14,082 bases of DNA. It comes from Desulfobulbaceae bacterium. Lineage in GTDB: Bacteria; Desulfobacterota; Desulfobulbia; Desulfobulbales; Desulfocapsaceae. This document shows, one piece after another, positions 7,302 through 13,106 of the stretch. Every line of letters starts with the position of its first letter. Position 1 is the first letter of the stretch. A program made the translations under genes and the position numbers. The stretch lies in NCBI GenBank assembly GCA_030632405.1, contig DAOVUU010000017.1, positions 1 to 14,082 on the forward strand, written 5' to 3'. The notes under the pieces are model-generated. The model did no database searches. It worked only from the letters and a program-made list of their open reading frames with translations, and was not told the DNA's origin.

Positions 7302-8639
7302 ATGAAAACCCGAAATATTTCATACATCAACGGGTTCGTAGTTACCCTTTTGCTTCTGGGTATTCTGGTTCTTGTTCAACTCATCGCATACCGTCAGGAG
7401 CTTAGATGGGATTTTACTGACTCCGGGCGTTACAGCCTCTCCGGCCAAAGTCGGGATGTCCTTGCCATGCTGGAGGCACCGCTTACGGCAGTGGCCTTTT
7501 ATGGTGAAACAGACAGCGGTTTACCCCAGGTGCGTGAACTTTTCAGAGAGTACGCTCTGGCCTATCCACCATTTCAATCTAAAATAGTCAATCCCACCAA
7601 AAACCCCGCTATAACACAGCAATATCAGATAAAAAGCCACGGAACTATAGTTCTTGAGTACCGCGGCCTGCGAAGAAAAGTTGTCGGAGCGGATGAGGAA
7701 CGTCTGACGAATGCAATCTACCGATTAATCGATAGCCGCCGCAAGACCATTTATTTCACTCAAGGACATGGAGAGAAAGGGAAAAGTCAGGGAGGGGAAC
7801 AATTGTGGCAGGCATTGGAAGAAGAAAATTACCGGGTTGCTCCACTTTCCATGATCAAAACCAGTCAAATACCCGGAGACGCGAGCTGCCTCATAATTGC
7901 CGGACCGCGAGCTGATTTTTTTCAACAAGAAATAAAACAACTGAATGCTTATATGCGCAGTGGGGGGAGCGTGGTAGTGCTTCTCGACCCCTACCATGAT
8001 GCCGGGCTCAAAACATTTCTGCATACCTATGGTATTCTGCTCCCTGAAATGAGCATCGTGGACAAAATCGCTAAACTGCCAAATGGTGGTGATTTGTTTC
8101 CAGCAGTTTCACGATACAGTTCCCACCCCATTACCCGCCATCTGTCCCAGTTAACTTTTTTTCCGGTGGCCCACCCTATTAATATTGTTGACCCGCTTTC
8201 TGAAACTCTTACAGTCGACCTCCTGGTGCAAACCGAAATCAGTGCCTGGGGGGAATCTGACCGACAAAGCTTAATCGACAAAGAGAGTGATTTTGATCCG
8301 GATAAGGATATGCCCGGTCCGCTGAATATCGGTGTTGCTGTAAAGGTTTCTAACAAAGACAGTCAAGAAGAATCACGTCTTGTGGTTTTCGGAGATTCTG
8401 ATTTTGTTAATGACAGCTACCTGTTCATGGCCGGTAACAGAGATTTGGCGCTTAATATGATGGCGTGGGCAGCTGCACGCGAAGGGTACATTACTGTTCG
8501 CTCCCGAGAAAGCGGCTTTACCCCTATCATCCTCTCAGAAATGCAGCAGCGTGCAGTCTTTTGGGTGTCACTCTGCCTGGCACCAGGTATCGTATTAATA
8601 ATCGGAGTATGGGTTCGGTTACGATGGATGAAAAAATAG
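7302..8639 (+). CDS. GldG-like auxiliary protein of an ABC export system
   Basis: This 445-residue protein has one membrane segment at the N-terminus (about residues 11-29, GFVVTLLLLGILVLVQLIA), then RQELRWDFTDSGRYSLSGQSRDVL, the usual opening of GldG-like auxiliary proteins (COG3225). A large extracytoplasmic domain follows, with KTIYFTQGHGEKG, a GGSVVVLLDPYHDAGLKTFL segment and LVVFGDSDFVND. A second membrane segment lies at the extreme C-terminus (AVFWVSLCLAPGIVLIIGVWV). The ATG is 4 nt after the permease stop. The gene ends in TAG, which matters here because the window encodes tRNA-Pyl: readthrough would add only seven residues before a TGA at 8661-8663. The stop overlaps the start of the DUF4340 gene, so UAG as a true stop is the simplest reading. 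Confidence 0.85.
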   Translation: MKTRNISYINGFVVTLLLLGILVLVQLIAYRQELRWDFTDSGRYSLSGQSRDVLAMLEAPLTAVAFYGETDSGLPQVRELFREYALAYPPFQSKIVNPTKNPAITQQYQIKSHGTIVLEYRGLRRKVVGADEERLTNAIYRLIDSRRKTIYFTQGHGEKGKSQGGEQLWQALEEENYRVAPLSMIKTSQIPGDASCLIIAGPRADFFQQEIKQLNAYMRSGGSVVVLLDPYHDAGLKTFLHTYGILLPEMSIVDKIAKLPNGGDLFPAVSRYSSHPITRHLSQLTFFPVAHPINIVDPLSETLTVDLLVQTEISAWGESDRQSLIDKESDFDPDKDMPGPLNIGVAVKVSNKDSQEESRLVVFGDSDFVNDSYLFMAGNRDLALNMMAWAAAREGYITVRSRESGFTPIILSEMQQRAVFWVSLCLAPGIVLIIGVWVRLRWMKK

Positions 8640-10387
8640 ATTACCGGACCATCGGTATCATGACAACCATCTGGCTATTACTCCTTGGCTACCTGGTATG
8701 GTTCCCCCTGCAAAATGAGCGTCATGGTTATGTCGGTGCATTTATCACTGGAGAAACCTCCGTCCAGCAGATTGTCAGAATTTTGATCAAAAAACCGGAT
8801 GGCGAATCCTTTGAATATGTCAAAATGTCGGACCACTGGCAGATTCAGGAACCTTACCAGGCAGCAGCCAGCGAACCAATGATTCAGGAACTTCTCGGTG
8901 CGGTAGGGAAGACCCGGATAATGGATATCGTTGCAAAACAACCGGAAACTCTTTCACCATATGGTCTTGAAGATGGTAAGCGCTTAGAAGCCACCTTTGA
9001 ATTCGAGAACGGGAGGGAGAGTACCTTCAGGATCGGGGCACGTCTTCCACTTAACCAGATCTACGTTTATTTTCAAAAAGAAGGAGACTCTTCTGTTTTC
9101 AGGGTATGGGAAGGTATACGATCAACCCTCGAAAGACATGCCTCTGTTCTGGATCAGGGACAACCAGTTCGGTTCAACCCTTCCACCATTGTTTCACTTG
9201 AATTAGAGCGTGAGGGGCGTTTTGTACGTTTGGAAAAACGGAATGTAAATTGGTTTGTGACTAGTCCAATGCAACGTGCAGCCACCACCGAAACGGTGCA
9301 ATTATATCTCGAATCGATCTTGGCTCTCACATCCAGTGAAGCTTATCCAGATGGAGCCATGTTTCAAAAGAAAGTCGATAATTCCAATCATTTCAAATTA
9401 ACTTTGAATCAAGATAATGGAGGTGAACCGATAACTATCCACTTGACGCCGAAAGATTCATTGGCTCCAGCCCTTCTTGCCATTGAGCAGGGTGGGCAGT
9501 CGGTTATTTACTCAACTGACCCTCGAGCCATGGACAAACTATCATTTGATCCAGATGATTTTTATCTATCAAACGCACTTGTATTTGATATCGATACCAT
9601 AACAAATATCGAGGTATTGAAACCTCAATATTCTCTTAAGCTTAAGCGTAACCCTGATGGCTCGTGGCAATTTTACCACCCCTATGACAGGCAAAGGGCT
9701 GATTCGGACACTGTCAATCAGCTTCTCCACTTACTGAGAAATCTGCCAGTCGAACAATACTTAGAAGAAGAGAAGGAGAATATTGATTCAGCAGAATCTG
9801 GAATACTCGTAAAACTGTTTGGCAACACAGATTCTACTACCTTAAAAATCATTAAAAACCCCAGTGGACATTACCGTGGAACCTCTGTACACCACCCACA
9901 CTGGTACCGTCTGAATTCAGATACAATAAAACGGTTGGGAGAATTTTCTCCGGACGCACTCGTCGATCGGCATTTACTGGCATTCGACCCTCTGAGTGTT
10001 GAGCGAATTACTGTACAACGGGGAGAGAATTATTACGTGTTGACCAAAAAGGGTAATGCATGGACATGGGAAAAACCACAGAAGAAGAAAGCCCGCACTG
10101 CTATGGCATGGAGGTTTGTATTCGGTATCAGAAATCTCCAGTACCAGAGGCTGGTTAGAGAAAATACAGGGCGAGGATCTAGAGAGGATCATTGTGGTTT
10201 TCTGGACCCCGATATTACCATTTATATTCAGCTGGCCGGCGCAGAAGTGGACAACGAAATGAGACTGAAGGCTGCAAAAACCAGGGAGGGAATGATCGTC
10301 TCGACCAGCCTTTTTCCAGGATGTTACCTGGTTGAAACAGCTTTCGCCGACCATATTCTTCCAGATTTTGCTGTCTTGGAAGATTGA
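8624..10387 (+). CDS. DUF4340 membrane-anchored protein of the Gld-type ABC cluster
   Basis: This 587-residue protein has one N-terminal membrane anchor (TIGIMTTIWLLLLGYLVWF) followed by a long extracytoplasmic region with DUF4340-like repeats: a block such as VRILIKKPDGESFEYVKMSDHWQI recurs in variant form as IVSLELEREGRFVRLEKRNVNWFV, NIEVLKPQYSLKLKRNPDGSWQF and VERITVQRGENYYVLTKKGNAWTW. DUF4340 genes usually follow gldG in this type of cluster, but their function is unknown; a role in folding or presenting the exported substrate is a guess. The start is an ATG at 8624 (MDEKIDYRT), overlapping gldG by 16 nt; the in-frame ATG at 8609 (MGSVTMDEK) is an alternative adding five residues. A start further upstream would lie deep inside gldG. 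Confidence 0.82.
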   Translation: MDEKIDYRTIGIMTTIWLLLLGYLVWFPLQNERHGYVGAFITGETSVQQIVRILIKKPDGESFEYVKMSDHWQIQEPYQAAASEPMIQELLGAVGKTRIMDIVAKQPETLSPYGLEDGKRLEATFEFENGRESTFRIGARLPLNQIYVYFQKEGDSSVFRVWEGIRSTLERHASVLDQGQPVRFNPSTIVSLELEREGRFVRLEKRNVNWFVTSPMQRAATTETVQLYLESILALTSSEAYPDGAMFQKKVDNSNHFKLTLNQDNGGEPITIHLTPKDSLAPALLAIEQGGQSVIYSTDPRAMDKLSFDPDDFYLSNALVFDIDTITNIEVLKPQYSLKLKRNPDGSWQFYHPYDRQRADSDTVNQLLHLLRNLPVEQYLEEEKENIDSAESGILVKLFGNTDSTTLKIIKNPSGHYRGTSVHHPHWYRLNSDTIKRLGEFSPDALVDRHLLAFDPLSVERITVQRGENYYVLTKKGNAWTWEKPQKKKARTAMAWRFVFGIRNLQYQRLVRENTGRGSREDHCGFLDPDITIYIQLAGAEVDNEMRLKAAKTREGMIVSTSLFPGCYLVETAFADHILPDFAVLED

Positions 10388-10432
10388 CTACGAAGCATCC
10401 CTTTATCTTTATAATTACAGACCAGAGAGGAC

Positions 10433-11224
10433 ATGAAAATGATTTTTGATCAATTTAATCTTGCGGGTAAAGTTGCGGTTGTTGTTGGCGGAACAGGTGG
10501 CATAGGTGAAGCATTGTCTTTAGGGCTGGCAGAAGCCGGGGCAGATGTAGTGTCAACAAGCAGGAACTCTGCTAAAGTAGCTGATATTTCAAATAAAATA
10601 AAAGCATTGGGCAGAAACACATTTGAGATACAGACAGATGCGACCAGTGAAAAAGACATAAGAACTCTGTCTGAAAAATCGTTAGAATTTTACGGAAAGA
10701 TCGATATCTTGGTTAATGGTGCTGGTGTTAATATAAGAAAAAATGTTGTTCAGATGACATACAATGATTGGGCTACGGTATTAAAAACTAATCTTGATTC
10801 TGTTTTTTTAAGTTCCAAGTATTTTTCAAAAAATATGATTGAAAGAAAATATGGGAAAATACTTAACATTGGTTCTTTAACCTCTGTAGTTGCTATGAGT
10901 AATTCATGTGCGTATGCTGCCAGCAAAGGAGGCGTCGTGCAGTTAACAAAAGCTCTGGCTGTTGAATTATCAAAGTATAATATAAACGTAAATGCAGTAT
11001 TACCCGGTTATTTCAGTACTGAAATGACTGAACCGATAATGCAAAATAGTGTGACTTACAACAGAATTATTGAGAGAACTCCTATGAACAGGATAGGAAC
11101 AGTTGACGAACTTATTGGCACGGCAATATTTCTAACGTCTGACGCCTCTAAATTCATAACGGGTGAAACACTGGCAGTAGATGGCGGTTTTTTATCATTT
11201 GGAGTCGATTTAGCGTTAAAGTAA
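10433..11224 (+). CDS. Short-chain dehydrogenase/reductase (SDR), sugar-acid dehydrogenase-like
   Basis: This 263-residue classical SDR is an NAD(P)-dependent oxidoreductase. The cofactor site is VGGTGGIG (residues 18-25), in which the usual first Thr of TGxxxGxG is Val. NGAG (95-98), N120, S148 and Y161-x3-K165 complete the catalytic set, and the C-terminal half has the usual VNAVLPGYFSTEM and FITGETLAVDGGF. It resembles gluconate 5-dehydrogenase and 2-deoxygluconate dehydrogenase types, but the substrate is not certain. A GAGAGG at 10425-10430 sits 2 nt before the first ATG and 8 nt before a second ATG at 10439, so translation may begin at 10439. Codon use is visibly more AT-rich than in the ABC genes upstream. 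It would fit the uxaA-TRAP pathway better than the ABC module. Confidence 0.87.
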   Translation: MKMIFDQFNLAGKVAVVVGGTGGIGEALSLGLAEAGADVVSTSRNSAKVADISNKIKALGRNTFEIQTDATSEKDIRTLSEKSLEFYGKIDILVNGAGVNIRKNVVQMTYNDWATVLKTNLDSVFLSSKYFSKNMIERKYGKILNIGSLTSVVAMSNSCAYAASKGGVVQLTKALAVELSKYNINVNAVLPGYFSTEMTEPIMQNSVTYNRIIERTPMNRIGTVDELIGTAIFLTSDASKFITGETLAVDGGFLSFGVDLALK

Positions 11225-11301
11225 TGGGTGATATCGGGGAAAAGACTAAGAAACGTTGTAATCAGCAGTTCAAATGAAGCAAATATCAGGCGGACAACCT
11301 C

Positions 11302-11541
11302 GTGAGAGCGGTTAATGCATTATTAAAAAATATCAAGATTCCTCTGATGTACAAAATAAAGCAAGAATTTGTCTCAAAACCATTGAATGATATTGAGGAA
11401 ACTTGTCTTAAACAGATTATATCACTTGACCGTTTGAAAAGAATGAGAATGGTGCAGGAAAGCCAGAGCCCACAGGCAACGCAGCACAGTATGGATCAAG
11501 AGGAACTATTCGACAAAAGTAATTGTCGCATCTTTAGGTAG
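11302..11541 (+). pseudogene. Truncated ORF resembling the N-terminus of a LarA-like (DUF2088) racemase
   Basis: A GTG start with a modest AGG-C-GG ahead of it opens 79 codons. The first part, NALLKNIKIPLMYKIKQEFVS followed by LNDIEETCLKQI, resembles the opening of lactate-racemase-related (LarA homologue, DUF2088/COG3875) proteins, which have an LLKxVKxPxMxKVxQxFD-type start. Those proteins are over 400 residues, so this is at most a stub. After about residue 45 the sequence looks unrelated, and the frame ends in TAG at 11539-11541. It overlaps the 3' end of the convergent minus-strand gene by 36 nt. LarA homologues act on hydroxyacids, which would match uxaA and the TRAP genes. The assignment is from memory of the family consensus. 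Confidence 0.4.
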
Positions 11542-11847
11542 AGCCAACCCTACACTCACTTCCAACGCCTTTAAAATTCCGGATATCACGGGACATGACA
11601 CATGGGGGATTGTTTTCAGGCTAACATCCAATACTTGAGAATTAAGGGTTCCAGTCTTTTTATCTTTAAACAGTTCAGTCATCATATTAAGTGTTTTTCC
11701 TCCCAGAATTTCATCAACTTTCCTCCAGTTAGGGCATTCACTGTCTAACCGGAAGGAGGCTTTATACCCACTCTTATCTTCAGCATGGACTGTAGTGACA
11801 AATCCACAAATCCCACCAAATATTTCTACGTTAACTATTTTATGCAT
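11506..11847 (-). CDS. Small conserved three-cysteine protein of unknown function (DUF6951-like)
   Basis: This 113-residue protein has no membrane segment or signal peptide. Conserved-looking blocks are FGGICGFVTTVHAE (C14), SECPNW (C38) and HVSCPVISGILKALEVSVGLALPKDATITF (C85). The pattern matches a small protein family that I recall as DUF6951, which has no established function; the three Cys could bind metal or form a redox site. The ATG has a strong AGAGGAG at 5-6 nt spacing, so it is probably a real, expressed gene. It is the only complete gene on the minus strand and is divergent from pylT. It ends in TAG (11506-11508). Readthrough as pyrrolysine would add 27 residues antisense to the LarA-like stub, but the protein already ends where the family normally does, so UAG is probably a true stop. 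Confidence 0.75.
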   Translation of the reverse strand: MHKIVNVEIFGGICGFVTTVHAEDKSGYKASFRLDSECPNWRKVDEILGGKTLNMMTELFKDKKTGTLNSQVLDVSLKTIPHVSCPVISGILKALEVSVGLALPKDATITFVE

Positions 11848-12153
11848 GATACTCCTCTTTAAACATTTTTTATTCTATCCGTAAAAGCTCCATTGATATC
11901 AATAAAAAGACTGTTCCGCTTAGCCGACATAAAGAAAACTGTTTTACCCGGAAGTATGAACGACAGCAAGATAAATACGTCAATATACAGTTCCCGATAT
12001 GCTGCTTTTGGGACACAAAAACCTGAAGAAAAGCATATCTGTCCCTCTGTCTGATGGTGCAATAGAGACAATGGATAAAATTCTTGTAGATTTTAATATC
12101 CAATAGGTATACAAGAGGCAGTTAGAGGACGAGTGGTTTTGTTTTTTTATTAC
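11848..12153. other. Spacer between the divergent small gene and pylT
   Basis: Several short overlapping frames occur on both strands, but none has a convincing ribosome-binding site or recognisable motif. A + strand frame through about 11890-12053 (ending EEKHICPSV before TGA) reads like degraded coding sequence, but I cannot name it. A T-rich tract, TTTTGTTTTTTTATTA (12137-12152), directly precedes pylT. The region must carry the promoters of both divergent transcripts. Confidence 0.4.
12084..12113 (+). promoter_or_regulatory. Candidate promoter of pylT
   Basis: TTGTAG (12084-12089) and TATACA (12108-12113) are 18 nt apart, an acceptable -35/-10 pair about 40 nt before the tRNA. No other pair in the spacer looked better. 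Pattern match only. Confidence 0.3.
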
Positions 12154-12226
12154 GGAGGGTGGATCGGATGGGATCACATGGACTCTAAATCCATGCAGCC
12201 GGGTGCGACTCCCGGGCTCTCCGCCA
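12154..12226 (+). tRNA. pylT: tRNA-Pyl, amber-decoding (anticodon CUA)
   Basis: This 73-nt tRNA includes an encoded CCA (12224-12226). It folds with a 7-bp acceptor stem (12154-12160 with 12216-12222, one G-U and one terminal U-G), a D stem GATC/GATC (12162-12165 with 12172-12175) with a short loop, a 6-bp anticodon stem CATGGA/TCCATG (12177-12182 with 12190-12195), the loop CTCTAAA with anticodon CUA at 12185-12187, a 3-nt variable loop CAG, and a 5-bp T stem CCGGG/CCCGG. One base links the acceptor and D stems, and one base joins the D and anticodon stems. The small D loop, long anticodon stem, 3-nt variable loop and T loop without TTC are hallmarks of tRNA-Pyl, and the sequence closely resembles the Desulfitobacterium type as I recall it. 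It inserts pyrrolysine at in-frame UAG codons after charging by PylSc/PylSn. Confidence 0.95.
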
Positions 12227-12318
12227 TTTTACAAGTGCTCAACACTCTGATTTGAATTGATCAGAATAGAGATAAACAGGCTGTAGATATTTTAGCTTTA
12301 ACAACAGGAGAAAGGGAA

Positions 12319-12951
12319 ATGACAGATTTTAGTGCAATGCAGGACGCCTTGATAAACTGTGACCAGGATAAACTTGTGGGACTGGTTAATACTGCTCTGG
12401 CTGATGATGCACCGGCAGTAGATATCCTTAATCAGGGCCTTATTGCCGGGATGGATGTTGTTGGTGAGAGAATGGAAGAAGGCGATATGTTTATTCCCGA
12501 AGTACTTATGGCTGCCAAGGCTATGGCTGAATGTGTCGGTATTTTGAGACCTCTGCTTGGTGAAGAAGACGCCGGTCAGGAAACAAATGTACTTATCGGA
12601 ACGGTGAAAGGGGATCTTCATGATATTGGAAAAAATCTTGTGTCCATGATGATGGAGAGTGCCGGTATGACTGTTCATAACCTGGGCGTTGATATCGGGC
12701 CCGAAGACTTTGTAGCTCAGATAAAAGAAAAAGATGCCCGGATTGTCTGTCTGTCAGCCCTTTTGACAACCACCATGCCCATGATGAAGCAGACCATAGA
12801 TGCCATAGTCGAAGCAGGATTAAGAGATCAGGTCAAAATAATGGTTGGTGGTGCACCCGTAACCCAGGCCTTTGCTGATGATATCGGGGCCGACGGGTTT
12901 GCACCGGATGCCGGTTCCGCTGCCAAATTTGCCAAAACCCTAATCAACTAA
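12319..12951 (+). CDS. Corrinoid methyl-carrier protein, MttC/MtbC family
   Basis: This 210-residue cytoplasmic cobalamin-binding protein accepts a methyl group from a methyltransferase such as the pyrrolysine-containing MttB or MtbB and passes it on. Residues 1-88 form the helical cap domain (NQGLIAGMDVVGERMEEGDMFIPEVLMAAKAM). Residues 89-210 are the B12-binding Rossmann domain with DLHDIG (DxHxxG, His101 as the lower cobalt ligand), SALLTT (146-151) and GGAPV (178-182). AGGAG (12306-12310) lies 8 nt before the ATG. Which methylamine it serves cannot be told from sequence alone; the trimethylamine type (MttC) is plausible. It lies 92 nt downstream of pylT, and a clear terminator follows it, so it may form a unit with the tRNA. 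No methyltransferase gene is visible next to it, which is unusual because the pair is normally adjacent. Confidence 0.92.
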   Translation: MTDFSAMQDALINCDQDKLVGLVNTALADDAPAVDILNQGLIAGMDVVGERMEEGDMFIPEVLMAAKAMAECVGILRPLLGEEDAGQETNVLIGTVKGDLHDIGKNLVSMMMESAGMTVHNLGVDIGPEDFVAQIKEKDARIVCLSALLTTTMPMMKQTIDAIVEAGLRDQVKIMVGGAPVTQAFADDIGADGFAPDAGSAAKFAKTLIN

Positions 12952-12985
12952 CCCTGAGAAAATTATCACCAGAACCTTCATAACC

Positions 12986-13032
12986 TTAATGATGGATGCA
13001 TGAATGAACTCCGCCATCATTAATGTTTTTTT
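12986..13032 (+). terminator. Intrinsic terminator after the corrinoid protein gene
   Basis: TTAATGATGG (12986-12995) and CCATCATTAA (13014-13023) form a perfect 10-bp stem with an 18-nt loop, followed by TG and seven T (13026-13032). It lies 35 nt after the corrinoid gene stop and separates it from pylB, so pylB is either read through at low level or has its own promoter. Confidence 0.8.
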
Positions 13033-13106
13033 CCGGTAAATTTCTCAAAGGAATAAAGGCAGGTGCAACTTCAGGCTGACAACCTGTTGCATTAGGGGAA
13101 AGTATT

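Noticed and set aside
11506..11508. Internal pyrrolysine codon in the small three-cysteine protein
   Set aside because: Readthrough adds 27 residues of low-credibility sequence antisense to another ORF, and the protein already ends at a natural beta-strand-like C-terminus.
11859..12177. Three overlapping minus-strand ORFs upstream of pylT
   Set aside because: They overlap each other and the tRNA region, lack ribosome-binding sites and show no recognisable motifs.
12246..12265. 6-bp inverted repeat TCTGAT/ATCAGA between pylT and the corrinoid gene as a terminator
   Set aside because: The stem is short and AT-rich and no T-run follows; it could at most be a processing signal.
13059..13090. 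Interleaved short repeats CAGGT/ACCTG and GCAAC/GTTGC before pylB as a riboswitch
   Set aside because: The helices are only 5 bp and mutually exclusive, and no known riboswitch motif (including a cobalamin B12 box) is visible.
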